DNA from: Alentia gelatinosa
Taxonomy: Eukaryota > Annelida > Polychaeta > Phyllodocida > Polynoidae
Length of the DNA: 64,000 bases
Assembly: GCA_950022655.1 (NCBI GenBank)
Contig: OX465579.1
Location: 42,511,950-42,575,949 of the forward strand
Direction: 5' to 3'
The notes under the pieces are model-generated. The model did not search any database and was not told the DNA's origin. It saw nothing but the letters and a program-made list of their open reading frames with translations. Below, piece after piece: positions 48,853 to 59,700 of this stretch. Both the position numbers and the translations under genes were made by a program. How positions within the stretch are numbered: position 1 is the stretch's first letter; every line of letters starts with the position of its first letter.

Positions 48853-49040
48853 AGGGTCTGTTTGTTTGTTTGGTTTGATTTTACATCCAGTCAACCATTA
48901 TAGGTCCTTTCCAGACTTTCTCAAGGTTCTTTTACACCACTAGGGTGGTGATCGAATCTATGTGATGAATTCAGGTAGAAACCTCACCCCTACACATTTA
49001 CCGAGGTGAGAGTTCTTTTACTTCCCACACCACATAGACA
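48853..49040 (-). mobile_element. SINE or LINE 3' fragment inserted in the minisatellite
   Basis: Read on the - strand, this ends with GGTTGACTGGATGTAAAATC followed by AAACCAAACAAACAAACAG, the form of retroelement 3' tails in many invertebrates. It splits the GGGATGTA array into two parts. It has no coding region and its 5' limit is unclear. Confidence 0.55.
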
Positions 49041-49044
49041 TGGT

Positions 49045-49122
49045 ATGGTAGGATGTAGGGATGTACAGATGTAGGGGTGTGGGGATGTAGGATGTATGTA
49101 TGTATAGATGTGGAGATGTAGG
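49045..49122 (+). repeat. Second part of the GGGATGTA minisatellite
   Basis: The same G-rich units as 48090-48852 (GGATGTAGGGATGTACAGATG and variants) continue beyond the retroelement fragment and end where the 202-bp tandem array begins. Confidence 0.75.
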
Positions 49123-49800
49123 ATGTTCAAAATTTCAAAAATGTTCCCCCTCCACCAGGCCTTTCTAACGTATTTAGCTGTCTTCCCCAATGTGAAACCT
49201 ACTCAGAAACGTTAGGATTATATTCCTAGCCCTTCTGGGTTTTTCCAAACTAATGGCAGAGTTTGGGTCACTTTAGATGACGGCGCCAGTGAGAATTGAC
49301 TGATTTTGAGGGGTTCGCTGGTGAAAAGTCAAAGTTTAAAAAATGTTCCCATTCAACCAGGCCTTTCTTAAGTATTTAGCTGTCTTCCCCAATGTGAAAC
49401 CTACTCAGAACAGTTGAAATTATATTCCTAGCCCTTCTGGGAGTTTCCAAACTAATGGCAGAGTTTGGGTGACTTTAGATGACAGCGCCACTGAGAAATG
49501 ACTGATTTTGAGGGGTTCACTGGTGAAAAGTCAAAGTTTCAAAAATGTTCCCTATTAACCAGGCCCTGCTTATGTATTTAGATGTCTTCCCTAATGTGAA
49601 AGCTACTCAGAACAGTTGAAATTATATTCCTAACCCTTCTGGGAGAGTCCAAACAATTGGCAGAGTTTGGGTGACTTGAGATGGGGGCGCCACAGAGAAA
49701 TGACTGCTTTTGGGGGTTCACCTGTGAAAAGTCAGAGTTTCAAAATTGTTCCCTGTTAACCAGGCCCTACTTATGTATTTAGCTGTCTTCCCCAATGTGA
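49123..49800 (+). repeat. Tandem array with a period of about 202 bp, 3.3 units
   Basis: Landmark TTTAGCTGTCTTCCCCAATG occurs at about 49173, 49375, 49577 (one mismatch) and 49778. Each unit also has AGGCC(T)TNCT, CTACTCAGAA, CCCTTCTGGG, GCAGAGTTTGGGTGACTT and GTGAAAAGTCA. No gene is visible. Units diverge by some percent, and the last is cut short. Confidence 0.85.
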
Positions 49801-50112
49801 CCCAAGTCCGTGGTACAAGGGAGGATAAAATAATGTGACCTTTTTTCATAAGGCTTCTTTATCGTAGAGCAAACTTTATATTTGATCATTTGTCAAAGTA
49901 TATATGGTAGTGGTCACACTTCCAGTGGTAGGGCATATGTTGATGTATATGTGATATGTGTAATAACTGAAATTTGTTCTTTTGGAACACTGCTCAGATC
50001 ATGTCATTTGTGATATAACCACACTATCTTCATTGTTTTGTTGATATGGTTCACCTGTACATTACATAGCGGTCTACCACTATAATCGTTTGATGGAAAA
50101 TAATCAAGATAT

Positions 50113-51150
50113 TTCTTGTATGACAATCTCTTCTGGCTTGTTGTCATCCCCAGGCTCGGATTGTACACTGCTTTCAATGTGATTATTGAGGACTTCTTGT
50201 GATACAGGTGTTATGATGTTTTTTTATTTAATCTTTTTTTCCCAGTTATAGGTAACTTATATCCAAGTAAATATAGACAGTACTGCTACTGACAGTTTGC
50301 CAAGCTTTCCCTCAGCAACTAGCTTTTCCCTGTCATAGTCACTATATCCTTTATATAGCATTTCTACATAATAATGCTACCATATGAGATCTTAGTCTCG
50401 TTGCCTTGAGGATCTCCAGCTAACGTAGGCAGGTTGTGACAAAATTATGCATGTGGAGTAGTCTCCAATATTTTTGAACCTGTGTTCCACAGTTGTTTAA
50501 AATGAGGTCTTTAGACCAGGTTTTAAAGATCAGGGTACACAGGTGAGGTATCAGAAGATTATGAACACAGTTACAGTAATCATATTATTAGATACCTCAA
50601 AAACATTAAGATATTTACCTTATTTTAACTGTAAGAGCCATATCAAATAAAATTTGGGCACACACTGATCATAGCCTCATGTGAGTTTTGCCAACAAGTT
50701 TCAAAGTCCAGTAAGAAGCCTTTCTTACTGCCACTTTTGAGATTCCCTACTTCCATATTCAAAGCAAGGCTGGTGTGTGATGTCATATAACTCTCCAACC
50801 CAATACTTAATGTTGTTATGAGGTTCTACATACAGGCACAAGCAAGTGCTTGAAGTGTGATAGTATCAAGCTCAATCGCAACTGGAGGAAGTTGGCTGGA
50901 CTATTATAAGTTACTGATGACAGTTTCAGTTGATACTCCTAGTCTCTATAGTTGTAATATTCTGTTAATGTTCTAATCTGAAATCAGCCCTGGATGCAAC
51001 CCCTGCCAAACTAAGGCCGTTGTCAGCAGCTAGCAGACATGCTGGAAGCCCCCCCCCCCCTTATTTCTCCTGTACCCATATAATTAATCATAAAGCTTGA
51101 CTACCTAGAACCTGATTCTCACTGAAGTCACTTATTGAGACTTGGTTGTT
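50113..51150 (-). repeat. Inverted longer copy of the TIR-element interior
   Basis: The reverse complement matches 41500-42424 over most of its length, including CACATTGAAAGCAGTGTACA and GAATCAGGTTCTAGGTAGTC near the ends. This copy is about 110 bp longer, keeping a segment around 50760-50900 missing from the other. It has no AGGGAGCATT ends. No intact ORF is seen. It may be a fragment of the parent transposon. Confidence 0.7.
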
Positions 51151-52121
51151 CACATTCAAATATCCAGCAGCAACTGCTTTCTTGATTTGTGACCTCAGTT
51201 GGAAGTCATCAGGCTCCCTTGCCAGACCTCCACTGTTTCCAGTAGCAGTATCATTGACATGCAAATAAGGATCGTGTTTGATATAAATGCATAGTTCTTT
51301 TATATAGGGTAAATCTGTAAATGCACTATTTGAACAAACAAGATGCCCAGGTTTCCAAGATGAAGTTCAATCATCATAAGCGCTACCATTATGTTAAGAA
51401 ATCATTTGTAAAGTTTCCCAAGACATATGTAGGCCCCCCAGTGCCCCGCTTCCTCAATGTAGGTTTTTTTTAATATGTTTTGAAAATCAAAATATAGATT
51501 TTTCAAGGCCCAAAACATAGGCTTTTATAGGTTTTTAGTATTAACATATCCAGCATAATAAGAGTCAAAATATAGTGAATCGCTTGTTTTCAGTCCTTGA
51601 TTTCTAAAAATTGTACATAATATTAAATTGCAGGATGTCAGGCTCATCAGGTTATACCCAGCAAGTTTGTATACATGTGTTGAGTTTCCGACAGGTAAGC
51701 CAGCCTGGCAAGAAGTCACACCAACTGTTGATTTTTAAACACTTTTATCTCTTAAATAAACCGATAACATAGATTTCTTGTCATTTGACAATCTAACTTT
51801 GTGTCAAGTTAATTTCTAAGATTTCCTGTACACATCAATCTACATGGCCATGAAAATATAGTTTTTTATAGGTTATATAGGTTCCTTTGAAAAAAATAAA
51901 GGCTCAAGAATCAAAATATAGGTTTTTATAGCCTTTATAGGTTTCACTGGGAGGCCTGTGTATGCCCCAGACAATACATGGATGAAGCTGCCCCGTTGCT
52001 GAAGGGACCCCCATGTGGTTGTACCAAACCGGCCCCCTACCCGGTAACACCCTTCTACCAAACTGACCCCTCGACTACTTTCACCCTGGCTCACACAACC
52101 ACAAGGAAGTTCACACCGTAA

Positions 52122-52940
52122 AGGAAACGTTTCAGAGACCATGTACCGGTGTATACTGATGGCTCAAAAGAGGGTAACCGCGTTGGTTATGGAGTTCACA
52201 CACCATATGGTGACCTGAAGAAAGCCCTCCATGGCAAGAGCAGCATTTTCATGGCTGAGGCCAATGCTATATTGCATGCCTTGACTTGGATGAAAATGTC
52301 ACAACACAAGAAATTGATAGTCTTCTTAGACTCTAAATCTTGTCTACAATCCATTGGACAGCATGATCCAAAGAATGCTGTCATCAGAGACATCAAACTG
52401 TCATACACAAAACTGAACAGAGAACATGGCAAACAGGTGGCCATGTGTTGCCTACCGAGTCATATTGGAATTGAAGGATCAGATCAAGCAGCCAAAAATG
52501 GATTGAGCAGAGAAGTTCGAGCCCATACGGTTCCACATACAGACTTGAAACCAATGGCCAAGGAGCACATTCATAAAACTTGGCAGAAACTCTGGAACTG
52601 CACCAGAGACAACAAACTACGAGAAATTGTAGTGGCTACTAGACAAAATTTTAGGAAAGACAACCTGACACAAATTGAACAGGTGAAACTGACCCATCTG
52701 CAGACCGGTCACACCAAACTGACACATAGGCACCTCCTAAGAGGTGAAGTAGCACCTATGTGCCAGACATGCAACACTCCACTGAGTGTAAAACATCTCA
52801 TACTACACTGTCAGGTCACCAAAGAGAGCAGAAAGAAATTCCTAAAGAGTGTGACAACATTGCGCAGTGTTTTCCATAACACTGGGAAGAAAGAAATTCT
52901 TGACTTTCTCAGGGAATGTAAGATTTTCGATAAGATATGA
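52122..52940 (+). mobile_element. RNase H domain plus zinc knuckle of a non-LTR retrotransposon, 5'-truncated
   Basis: An open frame runs from after an in-frame stop at 52119 to TGA at 52938-52940. It carries all four RNase HI acidic residues: D in YTDGS (52158), E in AEANAI (52257), D in FLDSKS (52329) and D in GSDQAAK (52482). It ends with a CQTC...H...HC zinc-binding motif (52761-52812), as in ORF2 C-termini of invertebrate non-LTR retrotransposons. No in-frame ATG precedes the first catalytic Asp and no reverse transcriptase precedes it, so the element is 5'-truncated, as is usual after target-primed insertion. The frame is uninterrupted over about 264 codons, so insertion is fairly recent or the domain is conserved. 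Confidence 0.88.
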
Positions 52941-53080
52941 TTGAGAAAAGTAAGATACCTGGATCAACCAGGCAGCATAGCTTGTTATTCCAACAGGATA
53001 TGCAAATTTGAGTTAAGTAAGTTGAATTGAACAAATTGGACGTTAAACTACACAAACCAACAAATAATCACACCATAAAC
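52941..53080 (+). repeat. 3' untranslated tail of the retrotransposon
   Basis: After the RNase H stop comes a short non-coding tail containing GGACGTTAAACTACACAAAC and CAACAAATAATC, the usual style of 3' end of invertebrate non-LTR elements. The exact 3' junction is not visible. Confidence 0.5.
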
Positions 53081-53397
53081 TTTGAATATCTCAACTAATA
53101 TTAGAAGTACAGGCACATTTTAAAACGTATATTAATCAGAGCTCTGGGATCTTAATGAATCACTGTACAGAAAAACATACAATGGGGAATTTTCTCTACC
53201 CTCCTACATTCTAAAGAAATTCATTGTATTTGTATATACCTGACAGTCATATTTGATATTTATGGACAGAGCACATTATAATGTACGAGAAAATCATATT
53301 ATTAGGTGTTTCTTGCCTTACCAATTTTATATTTTGAAATACACCAACAACTCCCCTGACACAACAAAACATCCATAAGATATGTTAATACAAAAGA

Positions 53398-53403
53398 TTT
53401 ATT
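53398..53403 (-). terminator. Candidate HSDL2 polyadenylation signal
   Basis: The + strand TTTATT reads AATAAA on the gene strand, about 370 bases after the HSDL2 stop codon, a plausible 3' untranslated length. Confidence 0.45.
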
Positions 53404-53774
53404 CAATAATGCAAGGAATGCACAGGGTAGCGATTTTGCGCCAATACACTTTCTTACAATCACAGAACATTTCTCATCACGTTTGTACACATATTTCATC
53501 CAATATATTTGTAGTTTAGTCGTCAAGCTACTACAAACTTTCTATGCAGAAAGTCAAGACTTATCTGTATTGTGTCACAAAATCTATTCACAACTGGCCC
53601 ATATGTGGGCAATTCATCGGAAGGGTGACTCATTGTTAAATTATTCTAGTCTTTGAGCTAAAATGTGAATTTATGCTTGCTTGAATTTATCTTAAGAAAT
53701 TCCGAATGAATTACAAAGTTGAGGTAGGATGGGACCAGCAGGAGGACATATACAAATCAATCGGTTTTGCGACC

Positions 53775-56700
53775 TCATAATTTGGCCTTCTGCATTTTCT
53801 TCATCAACTTCTCAAGTTTCATGGCCAGTGGTAAGTCACCTTTGATCTTTAGTTTCCCAGTCATGAAAGCAGACGTGGCATTCAGCTTGCCAGCAAACAT
53901 CTTCGTGAAACTGTCTGTGTCCAACGTCATGGTGCAGTCTGCTTCACCTGAGGGGGGCGCTCCCTGACCGCAGGCGCCTGAACCATTCTTCAAGTCCATG
54001 TACCATGTGCCGCCATCTGGATGGAAAGTCAACGAATAGAGTTAGCTCTGAAAGTTATGTAGATATGCTGCACAAAGTTGCTAATTTGTTATAATATACA
54101 TGGAGCGACCAGCAGGAAACCAATCGCGAACTGGCCCTTTCTGACATATATCTAATTCCTGTTGGAAAGGAGGGATAAAATATAAAGGGTTTTCAGGGAT
54201 GCCAATTTATGTCAGATCAAAAAGTAAAAACATTTTTCATGTGAAATTTGCTGCGTCTGTCACTCTGAGAGACCAGGAAAATGCCAGTGTCCGCCAGAGC
54301 ATGAAGCTGAGAGTCTATGGGGAAGTTCAACCTACTGTTTTATTGGCGTTAATGAGGTTCAATTAATATCATCTTTGTTCTATAAAAGAAAAATAGTTTT
54401 TTATAACGAAAATTTTAAAATGTACATGTATTTCCATGGAAAAGCGTAAATCTGCCATCCAAATATCCAGTGGCCATTATATATATATACAGGGATGCAA
54501 GTTTGCCGACAATTGACGGAATTTCTGCATCTTGAAATATGATCATTAACAAAGTATGAAAATCATAAAATAAAACTAAATTCCAAGAAATTCTGGCAGC
54601 AGGCTCTCACCAACGGCGTCTAAACCTCCAGTCAGTACTTTGGCGGCAGTTAAACGCGCCAAGGGCCGTTGACACTCCCGTCAGAGCTCCGGCAAGTGCC
54701 GAAATTGTGTTTGACGGCACGGGGGGGGGGGGGGGGGGGGGGGGAAGGTCGCCCCCTCCCCCGAATACGCCCCAGTTCTTTTTGTGTTTTTGTTTCCGAC
54801 TTTTTCATCTGTATATAGAGTGTCTCTATCGATCATTTTAAGAATATGACATGATATGGCCATCCTCATCCACATTAATCATTTTACCCTTCCCCCATTC
54901 CTCTAATCTAGATGTATCAATTTTGTTTCTAACTTAATTGGGATTGGCTTATTGCCCAAAGGAGAACGTCTGTACGGCGAGAGGACAATAAACATACTCA
55001 TTAAAAAAACGTGTGTATACACAATAGCCACTGGCTATTTGGATGGACAGGTGTATACATTAATGCATCGACATATAGTATACATTAGAAGAGCACAGTG
55101 TACCGAGTCTATTACATCGTAAACACCAAGGTGTATGAATGTCAAAACATAAACCCAGTGATTATTCTATCACCCACATTCACTTTACACTATCTGATAA
55201 CGCTATAAATGCAATTTATTGTAAAGCTACTATAATTGTGGAACTTAAGTTGTAGTTAGAGTGTAGTTAATGCGACAGGGGTATGATGGACCATTTTCGG
55301 TATATCATAGCTGTATAGAGAGTGAATTTGCTAGTGACTGGCTGGGCAGCTATCGCATGACTTGGCAGTTCCCTTTTATAGTGCGACCTAATCACACCAG
55401 GGTGGGATTTTTAAAACCTGCTAAATTGGCCAAAATAGGCTTATTTAAGGCTGATGTTGTATAGATGTATCTCATCAATGCAAAAGTTACAGTTTTGGGT
55501 GCATCTTTTGATAGTCTTTCATTCCAACATAGGGTTTTGTATAGCTCAGAGGAATTTTTACTTCCGAAAATCAGCAAAGACTAGTGTTTTTCATGATTTT
55601 CACTTTTTTTTTCAAAATCACTGAGGCACAATGTTGAGCCAATTGTTTCTATTAACTTGTTTAAAGCATATGTGATGAGAAGTGTAGACAATATAGTTTT
55701 GAACATCAGTTAAAGTTTGAAAAAATATTAAAATGGTCAAAACTATCCAGAACCTTCAAATTTTCCAACATAGAGACCCATACAGCATGTTGTACGACAC
55801 GCCGATTTTCAGGGGACAAATCTAATGAAATATATAGACAATAATCGATGGTTTTGTGGACAGGCGGCCGTAAACCACGAGAGGTTGACGCGTAGTAATA
55901 CACGAGCGCTAGCGAGTGTATTACGAGGTCAACCGCGAGTGGTTTACAGAGCTGCCTGTCCACAAAATCATCGTTTGTTGTATTTATTATCCATCTTTTC
56001 GAATAAATTTAACCCGGTAATTGCCATTTTCAAGGGTATAACAATAGGGACTATTTCTCTGCTCTATAGCAAAAGGGACTATTTTTCCCGTACACCATGG
56101 TTTTGAGGCCGTATACCACAGGTTTGAATCCGTATACCACAGTTATGGTATCTGACAGTTTGTATACAATGGGTCGTGGTTTACTGAGTCCCCATACATT
56201 TTCAATGGGGGCTTTGTATACGATGGATAATAAATAGTGAGAAATTATTTTTCTTTTATTGTAAAATGTTGACAAAAATCCTGACTGTGATACCTGAAAG
56301 TTTCAACACAATCAGATTATCCACAGGGATGCCAGTGGGGGTCAGGAAAAATTCCTACATGGGGACTGAGGCCAGTCTATGTATTACCTAAAATGCACAT
56401 GGTGTATGGGGAATCCCCATCACTCTCTTAGCAGATCCTTGGGCATGGACCAGAGGTATAGGATTATCATGAAACATCACGAAATTTCATATGATTGTTT
56501 ATATGGCATGAGTTGTCTTCGCGGCATGATATCACGAAGTGGAGCTGAGTGGTATCTGTAGCGGAAGACAATGAATGGCATGTAAACAATTATATGAAAT
56601 TGAGTGATGTTTAGATTTTATCCTACCCTGTCACGTTTTTAACCTCATATGTCACCAGTGGCATATAAATATTTTATGCCATAACCGTGGCATACAGTCA

Positions 56701-59700
56701 CACCATGTTAAGTCTATGGATATTTATATGAGGGGTAGGATAAATCTAGATATCTGCTATGAGAGAGGTTATATGTGTAGCTCTGCACTAAATGGGGTAC
56801 TCTTCAAAGAAAATCATTTAAGAAAGATTACTACACACTATCGGTTCTATATTCTGCAGAATATCTTATCAAGTTCATTAGGCATTCCTCTAATAATTTA
56901 CTTTAGACTTGGTAATGCTTTAATAACTCTATTCTCAAATGACATATTTTAAGCCAATCAGATATCAGTATTAAAGTTTGCCATTATCCGTAGGAGCATT
57001 TCCCACAGGAATCCTACCATCCTACAGCTGTAGGTTGGAGCGCTGAGTGTGCTAGGGGTAGCTGAATTCAGAATTTTGAAAGATCAGAACAAGTTTATCT
57101 AAGATTAAGATTTTAGGGAACCTTGAGTCTATATTGTTCTCAAAACATACAATTTCTTGAAATTTTCATCTCTTTGAGACTAAAATGAAAATCCTACATG
57201 TAGGCAAAATCCTATAAACTGGCATCCCTGTATCCATTCTGATATTAAAACATTCCGAATCCATGATGATATTTTTCCAAAGATTGGAGTGTTGGACAAC
57301 GCGCCTGTTAAAAGATGTCTAGAAGAAATAATAATCATAATAGAATGACAAATATCCCTTTATGTTAAGTGTCCCCACCACTTATAAATACCCAAGTTTT
57401 TTTGTTTTTTTTAATAAAAAAATGTACTTTTTGTGATTCAAAAACTAGAAATGTGTTGTCTTACACCCCGGGGTGTCGGACAACAAGCTCTGACTTAAGT
57501 CATGATGTGGGGGTTGTTTCTTATCAGTAATTGAGTAGTTTGCTTTGAAAGTACAAGTTGCGCTTGCTGTAAAGACACCACAGTTTGTGACTCAAAACAG
57601 AGACGCCAGTGTAACCCAGAAGACGTGCCCAAAATAATGACAATGGATCCTTCCATTATGAGTTTTATCAGGCATCACATACACATATAGAATGTGGATG
57701 TAATTAGTTCCCCCCCCCCCCCTTCTTTTATTCTAAGCTCTTCCTATACATATTTTAGAGAACTGTTGTCATATTACCTTTAAGAGAAAAGGCGAAGACT
57801 CCGCCAATTTGTTTCACAAGTTCCTCATTCAAAACACTTTCGATTGCCTTGAATGTTAATGCTGGACCAGACGCCGGTTCTGCTGCGGGGCTGGGTTTGT
57901 CTCCAACCTTGAATTTGGCTTTCCCGCCTGCCTTTTCGACCTGCTTGATCAGTGCATCAGCGTCGACGTCCTCGAGGAAGAAATCAGGAATAACCTTGGC
58001 ACCTACAGTTTAGACAGGGAGGGACATAGTCAGATCAGGGCAATGTTAATCATGTTCCTCCATATTTTGAATTTGGTTAAAACTGCTTTTAGAACTTGTT
58101 TCAATCATAGCAATCTTTGCAGGTGACCATTCTGCTGTCTGTTCACTTTGAATACTTGCCTATGCATAACCAACTCATGATGAAATATGTTTTAATAATA
58201 AAAATGTTCGTAGACGCATACAATTGGATAGATCCATTTATGATTTATCATGTTATATATATCGGTAGACCAGTTTTGTTTGAACATCTGTTTTAGTAGG
58301 CAAATTTCACCCAAAATCCCCCCAAACTTTTAACAAATACTTGAGTAGCTCTGTAAATATAGAATAAAACTGGAAAATTCTACTTTCAAGCAACTACTAT
58401 GTTTTTATTCTCTTTCAAATGAGGCATATTATATCATGATTGAACCAGTTTTTAGGGTGGAAATCTGTCCATAAAGGAGTTCTTAAAAATGGACCTGTGA
58501 CTTAAAAAGTCCACCACAATCTGATATCTCCATCTCAAAATACTTTTTTTTAAAAAGGAAAAAAGTCGGATATTGTATGGCAATAAACCTTCAATCCTAA
58601 TCAGATATCATATTGCTATCTGTACTAACCTGGTGACTCTACAAGCAGGTGTACTACAGTAAGTTATAGCCATAGACACTTGAGGCCAATAGTCCATCTG
58701 CTAATTAGAGGGGGGGGGGGAGATATGGTTATAGGCAGACGCAGAGGGGGTAGGCGATAAAAAGCATTATCTTACCAGGTACATAAGAATACTTCTCAAA
58801 GTCTGTCATGCCCTCTTCCCGCAACACAGCTTCGTCAACGAAGAAATTGCCGGTGGCTGTCTTGCTGTCCCTGGTCAAGATGGCATGAGCTGCATCTGAC
58901 ATGATCTCAGGACGTCTGCACTGTTCTTTGACTGCTTCCCCACCCCCAAGCATGGCCATTGCTGCAGTGTAGATCGCTACAAGGCAAGAGATTTGTCACA
59001 GTTGTCATTATCATGAAATAGAAATTGTATTAAGATTAAGGTAATAAAAGACATATCGGCTATCATCCAATCTGTTACAGGTACAATTACATGTTTTAGT
59101 CTGTTGTTACTCAACCCTTGATCGCTCTCCGTACATCTTGGTAAATGTCCATAGAAGTATTCTCTCTAACAAATCAAATATCACCCGTAATACAAGGAGC
59201 AGTTTGGGTAAAGTATGATCGAGAATACACTCCTAGTATGTATGAATGTAGGTATCTGTGAACGTTTTGTTTTCTGATAATCTAAGCGATTACAATATCA
59301 CGTGCAATTATATTTGGGTTAAAATAGAGGGGTATATGAGCAACAATGTTACTAAACAGAAGATATGGATAAAAAAACGTTAACTCACCCGTTTGTGGCC
59401 ACAATGCGTTAACGCCAATACCATCTTCTTTTAGTTCTTCAGCCATACCGAGCACACACATAGACATTCCATACTTAGCCATCGTATATGCTGAAATGAA
59501 GAAATAGAAATACATGTACATGTATATAAGTTTACTTCGTTTGCAAGGAAAGAACAATGAAATAAAATGGTAATATTTGCTAGGCAAATCGATAACTTGT
59601 AAATAGAGACATCTGATACACAGTAATAAAAGCCTGTCTAAAATAAGAGTATATAACTGTCCATCAGAATCATAAAAACTCTCCAATACCTAGGCAGGAA

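Noticed and set aside
48056..48894. Several - strand ORFs of 94-153 codons rich in His, Pro, Ile, Thr and Ser
   Set aside because: They overlap in different frames of the same GGGATGTA minisatellite, which lacks stop codons on that strand by composition.
52149..52940. A host RNase H1 gene
   Set aside because: The C-terminal zinc-binding motif, lack of a start codon, lack of introns and retroelement-like 3' tail fit a retrotransposon ORF2 end better.
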